A stretch of DNA of 64,000 nt from Elmis aenea. Taxonomy: Eukaryota; Arthropoda; Insecta; Coleoptera; Elmidae. Both the position numbers and the translations under genes were made by a program. Numbering within the stretch: the first letter of the stretch is position 1; each line of letters opens with the position of its first letter. The notes below the pieces were generated by a model. It was not told where the DNA came from. It saw only the letters and a program-made list of their open reading frames with translations, and did not search any database. This document shows positions 34,580-46,196 of the stretch, piece after piece. The stretch is from contig CANTFG010000153.1 of NCBI GenBank assembly GCA_947652605.1, positions 1-64,000 on the forward strand. Direction: 5' to 3'.

Positions 34580-34926
34580 GTATCTTCGAAAACATATTCC
34601 CCGATGGTCCTGGTGTTAACTTCTCATCGTGGATGTTCTTGAACGTACCTATAATGTTGTTAACAATGCTCTTGGCCTGGATTTGGCTACAGTTTCTTTA
34701 CATGGGATTGTTCAGACCAAATTCGCCAGAATCTAGGAGCATCAGAGTAGGCCAACAAGGTGAAATTGTAGCGCAAAAACTTATCAGGCAGAAAATGAAC
34801 GACATGGGACCGATGACGTTCCATGAGATAGCTGTAGGAACGTCGTTTATTGTATCCGTCCTTCTTTGGTTCTTCAGGCAGCCAGAGTTCATCACCGGTT
34901 GGCCTGAACTTATTACTCAACATAAG
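34580..34926 (+). CDS. Indy: Indy/SLC13 transporter, coding exon B
   Basis: The acceptor is TTTTTTGCAG at 34579 and the donor is CATAAG|GTGAGT, both strong. The 347 nt complete the split glycine codon (residue 232) and encode residues 233-347. These include a membrane segment around NVPIMLLTMLLAWIWLQFLY (253-272), then MGLFRPNSPE, and the cytoplasmic loop with IRVGQQGEIVAQKLIRQKMN and GPMTFHEIAVG, typical of the middle of insect INDY proteins. The next segment VSVLLWFFRQPEFITGWPEL (323-342) is followed by the phase-0 junction after lysine 347. The open frame runs past the donor into a transposon, but homology stops exactly at HK|. The following intron is 16,050 bp. Confidence 0.95.
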
Positions 34927-34959
34927 GTGAGTCTACATCTACACGAAAAGACTGTATCC

Positions 34960-35184
34960 GTGTGTCTTACATTCCACCGGCGATGGCACCGGTGCCATCA
35001 AAACAGTCAAAAACTGTCTTACATTCAACCGGTTGAAGTGTGGTGGGAACATCGCGTCTGTCTTGTATTACAGCGTTGGGGAGTTTTTGGTGCCATCGGC
35101 GGCCATTTAATCCACCGAACTTGAAGCCGGTGTTTCTCGTGGATTGTGGAAGGAGTAGCAGCCATTATAGTTTACCGTACTGTC
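34960..35184. mobile_element. GTGTCTTACATTCC element, truncated copy
   Basis: It begins GTGTGTCTTACATTCCACC, 34 bp past the exon B donor, and is homologous over about 200 bp to 57447-57680. It is cut at 35185 by a Harbinger-like MITE. The other terminal repeat, seen as GGTGGAATGTAAGACAC at 57787-57803, was not found here. Confidence 0.6.
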
Positions 35185-35187
35185 TTA

Positions 35188-35510
35188 AGGTGGGTACACA
35201 CACAACTGCAAGCTTGACAAGCATGCATGATCAATCATTTTGTACAAGCATGCACAATTTGCCCTTCGCACAGAGCTCACTCACGACTGACGTTCGCTTA
35301 ACAAGCTTGCACATCCTCGGTACACACCTTCCGTTTTGCTTGCGCCCGTGTTGGTTGTCAAGCATGCATAATCAAAATTCTGTCAATCTTTAAGCAGCTT
35401 GTACAATCAAAATGCTTGCGCAAAATTATGCTACAGACGCTCAAGCATGCTTGTACAAAATGATTGATCATGCATGCTTGTCAAGCTTGCAGTTGTGTGT
35501 GTACCCACCT
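35188..35510. mobile_element. PIF/Harbinger-like MITE, 323 bp
   Basis: The inverted ends of about 67 bp start AGGTGGGTACACACACAACT. TTA occurs on both sides (35185-35187, 35511-35513). AAGCATGC and CAAGCTTG motifs are iterated in the interior. It is inserted in the element beginning at 34960. Confidence 0.88.
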
Positions 35511-35513
35511 TTA

Positions 35514-35858
35514 TTATATATATAATTTCTTCAGTCCCATATCCGCTTCGTTGGCTTTCAAAGTTAAATTCCTTTTTAATAGCCTTAACGCCATCGCACA
35601 CAAATTTTTGTGTTGACATGCGCGTGTGACAATAAGTATTTTGGTATTACATTTTACATTTTAGATATTTTTGTGTCATTTTATGAATAAATTTGGTACA
35701 TTTATGTTTATTTATTGCTACATATTTACTTTTGTTTTGGGACATTTTACGTGTAACATATTAGATTATACCTCATTCATCATTGAGCCGTATAATCCTA
35801 GGGATTATGGCTAACGCCGAGGCGTTGTTGTAGATCCATTTAATGAGGTGGATCTCCT
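35514..35858. other. Unassigned, possibly a transposon remnant
   Basis: On the minus strand a short frame from 35619 reads MSTQKFVCDGVKAIKKEFNF before entering the MITE. It may be the start of an unknown transposon protein. The 3' tail of the next LINE probably begins near 35770. Confidence 0.3.
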
Positions 35859-37010
35859 CTAATTTTCAAGCTCATTAGTTCTGGCTGCCTCCGTTATTTT
35901 CTTCCATTCTTTCCTGTCTTTGCATTTAAATTTCCATTCCCTTATTCCCAGTGCCTTTGCATCTTCCTCCAGGGCGTCTCTCCATCTTTTCCTTGGTCTA
36001 CCCTTGTTTCTGTGCCAAATAGGAATCCATTCTGTTACCCTCCTGAGCATTGCGGTTGGTTTCCTTCGCATGATGTGTCCTGCCCATCGTAGTCGCTGTA
36101 CTTTGATGTGTCGAGTGATGTTTTCTCCTCCGAGTCCCTCCTCTATTTCTTTGTTCCTTCTCAGTCTTACTTCTCCATCTCTTGTTACGTTAGGACCTAG
36201 TATTGCTCTCATTATTTTCCTCTTCACTATTTTTAATTCTTCCTCCTCTTTCTTATTTATTGCTACTGTTTCCATGGCATATGTTATGACGGGTCTTATC
36301 AGGGTTTTGTAAATTTTTATTTTTGTTGTTTTGCTTATTGTTTTGCTCTTTAGTAGGGTTTTGTTTCTGCCGTATGCTTGATTTCCCTTCAGAATTCTCT
36401 CCTTCGCTCTGTTCTTTCCAGCTTGTCCCACTGTCACGCCCAAGTAGTTGAAAGTATTAACTTCTTCGAAGGTGTATTCTTTTGTTTGTAGATCGTTCTG
36501 TAAGTGCATATTGTCTTTTCCTATCTTCATATATTTTGTTTTTTCTTCATTTATTTCCAGACCCAGTTTTTTTGCTTCTTTGTCTAGTTGATCTATCGCT
36601 CTTATTAGGTCTTCTCTTCTATTCCCTATAATTGCTATATCGTCAGCATACGCTATTATTTGTATTTGGTTGATCATGATGTTTTTTTTATCTAGTTTCG
36701 CTTTTCGTAGTGCACCTTCTAGTATTAAATTAAATATGGTGGGGGATAGTGAGTCCCCTTGTTTTACGCCTTTGTTTACTTTGAAGGGTTCTGTTGTTAT
36801 TCCTTGGAATCTCACTTTTGCTGTGTGTTTTTGAGGGTCATTTCTAGCAGTGTTATTAGTTTCCCCGGTATTCCCAATAGTTCCAATTCTCTTAGCGATT
36901 CTTTTCTTTTAACCGAGTCGAAGGCAGTTTTAAAATCTATGAAAGCTACGTGTATCTCTTTATTATGTTCCCACATTTTTTCGAGATTATACCTACATGT
37001 CCTATTTAAT
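35859..37010 (-). pseudogene. RTE-like LINE reverse transcriptase, C-terminal two-thirds
   Basis: Minus strand from about 37010: HVAFIDFKTAFDSVKRKESL, a frameshift near 36825, then VNKGVKQGDSLSPTIFNLIL and the catalytic IIAYADDIAIIGNRRED. The thumb has YLGVTVGQAG, IKIYKTLIRPVITYAMETVA and QRLRWAGHIMRR. The basic tail KGRPRKRWRDALEEDAKALG runs to a stop at 35859-35861. From 36815 downward 318 codons are open, so the copy is fairly young. The endonuclease is missing through 5' truncation. The RWAGH and GRPRKRW motifs are hallmarks of insect RTE-type endonuclease-reverse transcriptases. It lies antisense in Indy intron 2. Confidence 0.85.
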
Positions 37011-37017
37011 TACATTC

Positions 37018-37186
37018 CTAATGGTGACATTTGATGTCGCGACGTCAAATGTCGCCATGTGAACAACCTAAGTATGGTAGGCTTACGTCAAATGCCGAAC
37101 TGTCAATATCGATGTCGCGACATTGTAGCATCGCGACATCAGGCTGTTCAGACGACGACATCAAATGTCACCGTGTGAACTACCTT
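37018..37186. repeat. TCGCGA-rich inverted-repeat segment
   Basis: GGTGACATTTGATGTCGCGA near 37023 and ACGACATCAAATGTCACC near 37153 are inverse. The string TGTGAACNACCT occurs directly at about 37059 and 37173. GTCGCGAC palindromes recur. Probably a MITE, but no target duplication could be fixed. Confidence 0.45.
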
Positions 37187-37777
37187 TTTTTAGTATCCTT
37201 GATAAACACTCGCATAAAACGCCATTTTGACAGTCGTCAATTACATGAATGAAGTTAATTGAGACGCCTGGAGTGGCATTATAAACTTTTTATACCCACA
37301 AGTACACAAACACATACGATGACACACACAATATATTTATGGTGAAATTCATTTGGTGGCCTCACCAGTTTGTTCTGGTTAAAATTTAATAATTTTGTTT
37401 AATATTTCTAGAAAAAAAATTTTGGTATTAGTTGAAATTTTGCTTTTGGTAAAGCAGCTTTGATTCGTGTTAAAAAAAAAAAACTGTTAATACTTCTATT
37501 TTTTAACGAATACCTTCATATGTCAGTCACATCGTTAATTTAAGCGAAATAAAATCAGTTGCGTTGACTGTGAAAAACACATTGCAACATTGAAAATGAT
37601 CTAAAAATACAAAATAGTGTTCTTATTGTTGCCAAAGTACGCAAAAGTCTAAAATATGTGTGTATTTTTATGTGAGGAAATGAGAATCAGATTTCCTACG
37701 ATTCAGTACTATTAAGGTAAAAGAATATTCTCAAAATGTGTGTACACGGTGCACCATTGGGTAACCATCTCGCTTAA
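37187..37777. other. Unassigned intronic sequence
   Basis: Nothing supported beyond low-complexity AT tracts. Confidence 0.4.
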
Positions 37778-37997
37778 TACAGGGTTGCGCAAAAGTACGG
37801 AAACAGACAATTATCTAGAATACTATTGCAGATATAACAATGAAATTTTGAATCTGAGCGTTATGGTACTTTTCGGATTCGATGAAAATATTAAGGTTGC
37901 AATGCGACTTCCGGTTCGACCGGAAACGAAATCAAACTATATAAATTTAAATAAAACACCCTGTATATTTTTACATTTTTGAATTCCTCTTAAATTT

Positions 37998-39042
37998 TTT
38001 TTTTTTTTTTCCAAAAATCGGTAAAATCCAGTGTCCCATGACCTTTATTATACCTTTTTATATCTTTTTTTTTTTTTTTCATTTTTTTAATATGTATTTT
38101 AGCAATCAAAACACTACGTATTCTTTAAGCTAATGTGCTGGCTATCTAGTTATTAGATCAATATCATGATGAGATCTCTTCCAGTGATGCGATCTCTTCT
38201 ACCATGTTACAGGTCTGCTGGCCACTGTCTTTTTAGTCTTCTTATTGCGTTGTTTTCTAGAAGAGGTTGCAGCAATGGATTTTCGTGGGTTTCCAATTTG
38301 CCATGGTGCGTAACGCTTCTTTCATGAATGACTTCTTTTATGGTTGGTATATTTAGATCGTTGTGAATCATGTCATTGGTGACGTACCATGGAGCGTCAA
38401 CAATTTCCCTTAATATCTTGGATTGGAATCTTTGTATAGTTTGTATGTTAGATTTGCTCGCACAGCCCCACAGTTCAATCCCATACATCCACACGGGCTT
38501 GATTATGGTTTTATATAACAGAATTTTATTTTCTAATGAAAGAGTTGACTTTCGTCCAATTAACCAGCACGTCTCTCTTTGCCTTAAGTCCATTTGCTTC
38601 CTCTTCTTGGTTATATGTACTTTCCAATTTAACTTGCTATCTAGGTGTAGTCCTAGGTATTTTACGGACATGGTTTGTGGTATTTGTACGGTGTTTAGGA
38701 AAATAGGTGGACATAGATATTTTCTTAGTGTAAATGTTATATGGTTTGATTTGGTCTCATTTATTTTAATATTCCATTTTTTAAGCCAGCTCTCTAGGGT
38801 ATTTAGATATTCTTGGAGGAATAAATGTGCGCGACGAACGTCACTATGGCTAGTGAGTATAACAGTATCGTCCGCAAATGTTCCAATTGTTATGTTTGGT
38901 GACACTGGAAGATCTGATGTAAACAGAAGATACAGTAGCGGTCCCAAGACACTTCCCTGGGGAACCCCGGAGTTGATAGGTAGTAGAGCCGAGACGTCGC
39001 CTTTAACTCTCGTTCTAAATTGTCGATTATTTAGATAAGATT
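37998..39042 (-). mobile_element. 5'-truncated Jockey-type LINE with TSD
   Basis: An imperfect direct repeat CTCTTAAATTT (37987-37997) and CTCTTAAAATTT (39043-39054) flanks the insert. T runs at 37995-38010 and 38065-38079 represent poly(A) on the minus strand. The stretch between the two T runs resembles the repeat at 14735-14790, so the 3' end may be compound. It lies inside the left arm of the 4.1-kb palindrome. Confidence 0.7.
38207..38947 (-). pseudogene. Jockey-type reverse transcriptase C-terminal fragment
   Basis: The 246-residue frame begins within the RT core. Upstream bases to 39042 still encode NSGVPQGSVLGPLLYLLFTS. It has the catalytic IGTFADDTVILTSH, then KWNIKINETKSNHITFTLRK, KYLGLHLDSKLNWKVHI, LLYKTIIKPVWMYGIELWGC and IQRFQSKILREIVDAPWYVT, the Jockey-type thumb and tail. 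It stops at 38207-38209. No endonuclease remains. The open frame suggests a recent insertion. Confidence 0.88.
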
Positions 39043-39646
39043 CTCTTAAAATTTACTTTAAAAAATGTACAAGGTCATATGGGTCTAAAGTCAATCATGT
39101 TTCATAACTAAAACTAATATTTTTGGAGATCGCGAATTTATTGTGAATTATTCGGGCAATTTTGGTATTTTGAAACAATTGAAAGAGAAAAACAAGAAAG
39201 TTATTATATTATATTTCCTCACTTATTCTCGCCATGTTTTATAATGTAGATGTAATTTTACCGTTTTAACGTTTAAATCGAGGTTTCTTAAAATTATTCA
39301 TTTATTCATTCGACTGGTGTGATGGGACAATTACTCAATCCTATAAACAAATTTTTTGTGTTTCTACAGTATGATTTTCGGTTGAACCGGAAACGGTTTT
39401 AAACCTAACCGTTTTTTTAAATTCAAAGATAAGATTAAGGATTAACCAGTGACTTTTGTTTAATCAGCGTTCTTTTCGGGTACTCAATACATTATCAATC
39501 GGTTTTTATGACTTTGCAAAAAATCAAAATCAATTATATGAAAAATATTGTGGCCCTGATTAAAAATCTCGATATAAACGTAAGATTGGTAAAATTACAT
39601 CTTCATTATAAAAAATTTACAAAAATCGAAAGGAAAAGATAATATA

Positions 39647-40554
39647 CAGGGTGTTTGAAATTCGAGTTTAAGCATGGGGATCTCGCTTATTATAATAGCT
39701 AGAGTATAGGTTTCAATTTGGCAAAGTTGCTAAATTCGATGCTTATCGATAATCCAAAGAGAAATTGGAAATATCTCAAACGGTATCCGAAAAAATTAGG
39801 AAAAACTGGAAAGTCCATTTTTGTAAATCATTTATAACTCCTTTGGAGTTTGAAATATTTTAAATGTGTTGCCCAAGCAACTTTTTAAGCCGAATCGGAT
39901 AGTGGTGACAAATTTTTACTAGGTCGATTCGTTTTTGTTTTAGACAACCAACTTGTTTTTTCTTATGGGCGCATATCGCGTTTTTCTTCGTTATTAAAGT
40001 TCATTTTTACGACTAACAGGCCTTCAAAACTTTTAGTTTGTTGATCGGTTGTCATGGAAACAACATAAACTACAATGACCGGCCTACCTGATTTATAATG
40101 GTTATTGTTTAAAATGTATTTTTTGAAATTTGACAATGAAAGAAACGTAAAATACCATGTGTGATACATCAATGGATTCAGAAAAATAAATGCTATTTGA
40201 TTATGTAAATAGCAAAAATTGCGCCCATAAGAAAAAACAAAATTGGTTGTCATAAAACAAAAACGAATCGATCTAAGAAAAATTTGTGACCACCATCCGA
40301 TTCGGCTTAAAAAGTTGCTTCGGCAATGTTTTAACACATTTGAAATATTTCAAACTCCGGAGTTATAGACGATTTTCAAAAATCGTATTTTCCGGTTTTT
40401 CCCAATTTTCTCGGATACAGTTTGAGATATCTCCAATTTCTCTTCGGATTATTAATGAGCACCAAATTTAGCAACTTTGCCGAATTTAAACCTATATTCT
40501 AGCTATTATAATAAGCGAGATACTCATGCTTAAACTCGAATTTCAAACACACTG
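39647..40554. mobile_element. Foldback element, 908 bp, inner member 1
   Basis: The ends CAGGGTGTTTGAAATTCGAG and CTCGAATTTCAAACACACTG are near-perfect inverses, TA-flanked (39645-39646, 40555-40556). The arms are about 320 bp and the centre is near 40105. A minus-strand frame in the middle has no motif. Confidence 0.88.
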
Positions 40555-40558
40555 TATA

Positions 40559-41234
40559 TAGGGTGTAGACTCGGATCACGCAACATAGCAATTTCAATTG
40601 TAAAATTTTAAAAGTCGTATTCTTGCTCCCCTAATTATTTTAGAAAAAAAGTGCAAATACGTTTTTTGTAGAGAAAAAAATTCTGTATCCATAAATGTAA
40701 TCAATATTACTGTTTCGTTTTCCAATAACCAAAAATTAAGCAATTACAAAACGCGTTTTGAGGTTTTGACAAAAATCTGTAGTGCCTTGGAATTATGCTA
40801 TGACAATTGCCCAGCCTAATGTCACTTATACTGTCACTTTGACGTGAAGTTTATTCATAATAATCATTTTTATTGTATCTTGGAATGAACACATATGTAA
40901 CTAACTGTGTAAAATAAATGTTTGATAAAATATAAAGGTTTTAAGAATTAATTTCGCGTCAAAGTGACAGTATAAGTGACATTAGGCTGGGCAGTTGTCA
41001 TAGCATAATTCCAAGGCACTACAGATTTTTGTCAAAACGCGTTTTGTAATTGCTTAATTTTCAGTTATTGGAAAACGATAAAGTAATATTGATTACATTT
41101 ATGGATACAGAATTTTTTTCTCTACAAAAAACGTATTTGCACTTTTTTTCTAAAATAATTAGGGGAGCAAGAATACGACTTTTAAAATTTTACCATTGAA
41201 ATTGCTATGTTGCGTGATCCGAGTCTACACCCTG
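40559..41234. mobile_element. Foldback element, 676 bp, inner member 2
   Basis: The left end TAGGGTGTAGACTCGGATC (first base C to T) and right end GATCCGAGTCTACACCCTG lie between TA dinucleotides. The arms of about 300 bp are almost identical, including GCCTTGGAATTATGCTATGA and its inverse. The centre is near 40895. Its left TA adjoins the right TA of the neighbouring foldback. Confidence 0.9.
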
Positions 41235-41879
41235 TATAATATGTTTCAAAATTACCGCTCTCTACCTTCATAGCCTACTCTAAAATATTACGTTGCCCGA
41301 ATAATTTACAATAATATCCCGATAACTCCAAAAATATTAGTTTAAGGTATGAAACATGATTAATGTTTTTGAAAGACAATCAAATTTTCTACAAACTATG
41401 TAAAAACTTGTAGCGTGTTGTATTTAAGAAAATTGAGTTATCGATGTTTAAAGTTTCACAAGTTTGACCAAGCGTAAAAAACACCCTGTAAAATATTTTA
41501 AAAATGTAGCCTGCGCAAATGGTTGTTTAAACAATTGTTAATCTAATTTTCAAACTAAATTCTACTGCCTTTTTAAAAAACTTAAATGTTAAAAAAAAAT
41601 CTTAAAAATGTAATTTTACGAAAATGGTTGACTTTAGACCTTACCCATGTTTTAAAGTAAATTATAAGAGGAATTTAAAAAAGTAAAATTATACAGGGTA
41701 TTCTATTTAAAATTATAAAGTTTGAGTTCGTTTCCGGTTGAACCGGAAGTCGCATTGCAACCTTAATATTATCATCAAATCCGAAAAACACCATAACGCT
41801 CAGATACAAAATTTCATTGTTATATCTGCAATAGTATTCTAGATAATTGTCTGTTTCCATACTTTTGCGCATCCCTGTA

Positions 41880-42570
41880 TTAAACAGCACGCAGCACACA
41901 GACACACCCTTTCATTCTCGTTAGGTATTTTCAAAATCGAATTAAAATTAACGCATTTAAAATCTCTGACGTTGTAGAAAGCTCCCACTTTCAAGCAATA
42001 ACCGAACTCGATTTTACGTTGATTCTAAATTTATTTTCGTTTTTGCCACGTGCTCATTCCTCACAAATGCCTCGTGGGCCATTTACATAACTGCAGCAGC
42101 ACAACGAAGGTTACACCTCAACAAAAAAAAAAACAACTGACGTTCGTTTAGAAGTGTGAAACAAATCTACAGGCCAAGAAAGTATTCCAAACAACTGAAT
42201 AGCGATTTAAAATCATTTTTAAAAAACAACCGAATGACGAAGTTAATTAGTTACACACGAGTTAAGTAACCTTGAATCCTGAAAAACACAGAGCGTGAAA
42301 ATTGGAACAAAGTTATTTATGGAAACCGTAAATAATCCTCTAATACGCCATGTTATTAATACTTTTGCTAACCATATATGATTCAGCTTAAAAAACATCC
42401 CGTCAGAGATGAAAAGATGGCTAAATTGGCAATTACTCGTGTTTTACTTGCTTGGTAAAGATACTTACTAACCAGGAAACCGGTTCAGTTTCGATTACCG
42501 GTTCAGTAAATTTTACCTTTTTGGTTTATTTTCCGCCACACGGTTTTTAATTTTTTTAACGGTTCGATAA
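41880..42570. other. Unassigned intronic sequence
   Basis: No supported gene. ACCGGTT repeats at 42478-42510 and GGTTCGGTCCGGTTCCGG at about 44359 suggest that the hAT element 42579-44343 landed inside an older ACCGGTT-type repeat. Confidence 0.45.
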
Positions 42571-42578
42571 CCTGTTTA

Positions 42579-44343
42579 CAGTGGCGCGCCAGCAGTGTCC
42601 GGCGCCTGTGTGCAGAACTTTGGTTGGCGCCTATTTCCAGATTTTTGTACCAAAAAGTTAACGCAAAAAAAAAAAAAAAAAAAAAAACGTCGCCACTTGG
42701 TGTTTTGTTGCCCAAAAGTTAAGCCAAAAAAAACTATGCAATTTGGTCTGCGCCACTGCCTGCGTCTACCTCTCGCCCAAAATACAAAATCACTTTATAA
42801 AAACGTATCAGTGAGTACAAATGAAATACGAAATATATAAATTATAAATATATTGCACAAGCACTAGGAACACAATAAAATATATAAAAAACAATAAACA
42901 AACAAGAAGGGTACAAAAACATCAAATATTACTTGGAAGAAAATAAATTGCATCTTATAGTTTTGCATAAATTAACAAATAATAGGTAACAGAGAGAAAA
43001 ATCATTAAATAAATTGAACTTTTTTAGCCAATGTTTGCTTTCATTATGTATAAGTAATTGTTGCAAATGATCAATACAAGTTCTATTTTTTAAGGATGTA
43101 ACTAATTCTGTCCATTTTTTGTAATTGTTCAAATGATTTAAATGTTTCTCATGACGATTCAGGTACATTGCAAGATGTTGCCAGTCATTAAGTCCCTGAA
43201 TAAATTTATTGTGTTCGGAATTGTAAATTTCGAAAAGTTTGCAGCAAAAACAATAAACTGCGTTTTTTGAAACTGAATAAATTAACCAATTTCTATTGTA
43301 TTCTTCGTCATTTATTAAATGCCTTTTATAATAAGAATGTAAAAATTTTCGGCCGGAAGAATCGCGTGGAAAATTAAAATCTTTAATTTGTTTAGGACCA
43401 GTTTCTAAAATGGCTTGCCTTGTTGCATGAGAAAATATTTCCGGCCAAAGTCCGGGATCATCAAAATTAAAAACACTCGCATCTTCAATAGATTCTTCAC
43501 GTTGCGGATTAGTTAAAATATCTTCAATGCTTTCTTCTGTATTGTCGGTGGGCTCTATAAGAGCGACAGGTTCTTCAGCATGTTCTGCATGTTCATTATC
43601 TTCAATAGAACTGGAGTTCTTCTCCAGCTGTCTAAGTGTATCAAAACTATCCTTACTGCAACCAAGAAATGGCTCCGACTCCGAGTCATTCTTTATTACT
43701 TGTTTACTGAAGTACTGAGTAATTCTGGAAGCATTTTTATCTCTTTCTTCTTCCCGTTTTCTTTTATTTATTAAATTTTGAAACCCGGAAAGTTTATTTT
43801 TGTTTTTCTCTTGGGACATCTAATTAAAGAAAAAATACTCAATTGTAACAAATTTTATTACTACAATTCGAAATTTGAACACCCCACTTCGAGCCGATCA
43901 CCACACTTCCATTTTCATTAAAGTAAAACTAAGAAATTATTACGCTAAATGTACACGAGAAAAGAATGAATAACTTACCTTAGTAGCTCTTAATTCAAAT
44001 GTACTATTACTTCTATTTTCTCTAAACAACTGAAAGAAGTTATAGGTTAGGTTTGCATTATACTCGCCCTTACAACCGATTGGATGACATCAATCGTGTG
44101 TTTACGATCGTAAGCCGACTACTGGCGAAAACAGACCTATTGCGAAAATTTTACCGTTATAAACTAGGCTCTGAATAAAATAAAATTTAATAAAAATTTA
44201 ATTCATTTTTATATTGCACATTTAACTTAATGAATATATTTTTTTTTTAATTTTTATCCGTGAGCTGACATTTTTTTGGCGCCTTTACTATCCTGGCGCC
44301 TGTGTGCACCGCACACTTTGCACGCTGTGTCGGCGCGCCCCTG
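42579..44343 (-). mobile_element. hAT element with partial transposase, 1,765 bp
   Basis: The ends CAGTGGCGCGCCAGCAGTG and CGGCGCGCCCCTG are flanked by a perfect 8-bp duplication CCTGTTTA (42571-42578, 44344-44351). GGCGCCTGTGTGCA occurs near both ends in opposite orientation. It encodes the N-terminal part of a hAT transposase on the minus strand, while the C-terminal catalytic and dimerisation parts are missing, so it is an internally deleted non-autonomous copy. A 20-plus base A run lies at about 42666-42687. Confidence 0.94.
42929..43819 (-). CDS. ZMYM1-like hAT transposase, N-terminal 296 residues
   Basis: The start MSQEKNKNKLSGFQNLINKR is followed by a basic and then an acidic low-complexity region (about 80-125). 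Next comes NFDDPGLWPEIFSHATRQAI (about 133-152), and the TTF-type zinc finger SGRKFLHSYYKRHLINDEEY ... NAVYCFCCKLF (about 175-216), which binds DNA in hAT transposases. It continues into the HKFIQGLNDWQHLAMYLNRH block. After ESKHWLKKFNLFNDF homology ends and a stop follows. The RNase-H-like catalytic core and dimerisation region are absent, so the protein could not cut DNA. If made, it could act as a binding competitor. The frame has no internal stops, so the deletion is probably recent. Confidence 0.85.
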   Translation of the reverse strand: MSQEKNKNKLSGFQNLINKRKREEERDKNASRITQYFSKQVIKNDSESEPFLGCSKDSFDTLRQLEKNSSSIEDNEHAEHAEEPVALIEPTDNTEESIEDILTNPQREESIEDASVFNFDDPGLWPEIFSHATRQAILETGPKQIKDFNFPRDSSGRKFLHSYYKRHLINDEEYNRNWLIYSVSKNAVYCFCCKLFEIYNSEHNKFIQGLNDWQHLAMYLNRHEKHLNHLNNYKKWTELVTSLKNRTCIDHLQQLLIHNESKHWLKKFNLFNDFSLCYLLFVNLCKTIRCNLFSSK

Positions 44344-44832
44344 CCTGTTTAGCGGAAACGGTTCGGTCCGGTTCCGGTCCAATGATACAAAAATCTCCTT
44401 AAAAGAAGTAAAAAACAATAAAACATGGTCCATTAATTTTGAAAGTGGCATAAGTCACTTTTATGTTATTTTGAGGCATTAAATGTTTTGCATTTTATTT
44501 TAATGTGCATAAGAATATTTATGCCAACTATACCGGGTGATTCAGTTTGAATGTCGCGCCCCTATAACTTTTTAATTATTGAAAATAACCCCAACAAACC
44601 TTATATTTTTGAAACGGCGACAAATTCTCTGTTTAGTGATGTGCATTTGTTATCTCTACGATGACGTATGTCAAATCCGCGATAGGCAACTGTTTTTTTC
44701 TTAAATTACATAGTATAAATTTTTTGGTTGATTCTGATAAGGAATTTTATTCTGAATCCGACTATGTATTAAAAAAGTATGCATACATAAGACATTTTTC
44801 GAGAAAAATCAGTTCAAAGTTTATTCAAATTA

Positions 44833-45148
44833 TAGCAAACAATATTTAACAAAACAAAATACGATCAAATCTTAAAAATTATACTATAACTATCAATGGA
44901 AATGTATTAAAAAATTATTTTTAATAAAAACAAACAAATAATAAACGTCGACATAAAAAAATTAGACTTCCAAACACAGTTGTCCTCTATGTGTAACTGC
45001 TTTTTTTTTAGAGTCTAATTTTTTATGTCAACGTTTACTATGTGTTTTTATTTTTATTAAAAATTAATTTTTAATACTTTTCCATTGATAGTTATAGTAT
45101 AATTTTTAAGATTTGATCGTTTTTTGTTTTGTTAAATATTGTTTGCTA
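44833..45148. repeat. Palindrome inserted in the left arm
   Basis: CAATATTTAACAAAACAAAA and its inverse TTTTGTTTTGTTAAATATTG bound arms of about 130 bp that include ATAACTATCAATGGAAATGT. A truncated copy is at 22149-22345. The matching site in the right arm (about 47520) lacks it, confirming insertion. Confidence 0.75.
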
Positions 45149-46196
45149 TGAATGAACCAGAAATTACGACCATAAAATAGTTTGAAGAAAGTAACGGGAA
45201 GGTGGTCATTGGGTTTATAAAGAAAACTCTTTACATCTGCTAAGTATTTCGAGTCTATATTTGACCCTTCATCGGTAGCTAAAAATTACACTTGAGTTAA
45301 ATAATGTCCCTAGAATCCTAAATACAGGCACTTTTTTAATAAAAAAGATACTCACCGATGAGCGAGGATAATTGGAAGCAGTATTATAATAAACATTAAA
45401 GTTTTCGAAATAAAATTTTTACATTGAAGTTACTTGGTACTTGATTGAAATTCGTATAAATTTATTTTGATGAGCACATGGAGTTTTTCTTAAAATTGAA
45501 ATTTTGACAGTATAAATAAAAATTTTAAAGTTGAAATTATAGAAAAATCGCCATGTGGTTAGATAACAGGATTTGTCACCATACAATACAGAACAATAAA
45601 CATCCAATATATAAACAACTGCACAGGATGATTGATGAACATGTTCAAATTTTTACAGCACAATTAAATATTAATAACACATTAAAATTTGATACAATGG
45701 CGTGGCAACCACCACGTTTCGGTGTGCGAATCAGAGTGAGAACATATGACAAACGGTAACCTACAGAGTGACAAAAGACTGAATGTGTCTAACCTACCTG
45801 TAGACGTGAGAGTCTACTTACATAACTTAATTAGCATCTAAATGCAACAGATTACAGTAATGATCCAGTTGATAAAAATACTAACATTGTAACAATTATT
45901 CTTACAGCACTACTATAAATAAGTGATAACATTGTTTTATAACAAGCTAAATCAGTGTAACTAATATAAGAACAGTAAAATTTAATATAACATAATATAC
46001 TATGTCAAAGTAGGTCAAATTATTATAACTATACATAATATGGTGTAACATCCTCAATTAAACCAATAAATAAAGTACAAAAACACTCCAAACGGATCAT
46101 ATCTACATTTGTGTATTATAAGTTGAAAATATAGAGAAAAGTTAAATGTAGTCAGCCTGACACCAAACAATTTTTTTAAAATTTTATAAATAAAAG

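Larger units (their letters stand above)
37780..41877. mobile_element. Nested foldback complex, 4.1 kb
   Basis: The ends CAGGGTTGCGCAAAAGTA and TACTTTTGCGCATCCCTG are inverse, with TA on both sides (37778-37779, 41878-41879). The left arm (37780-37997, resuming at 39043) pairs with the right arm (41240-41877). The left arm is broken by a LINE insertion, and the centre is filled by two further complete foldbacks in a row (39647-40554 and 40559-41234). The inner part of the arms is homologous to arms of 32358-34109. Confidence 0.8.

Noticed and set aside
34927..35124. Continuation of the exon B reading frame
   Set aside because: SLC13 similarity ends at the GTGAGT donor and the downstream part is a transposon repeated at 57447.
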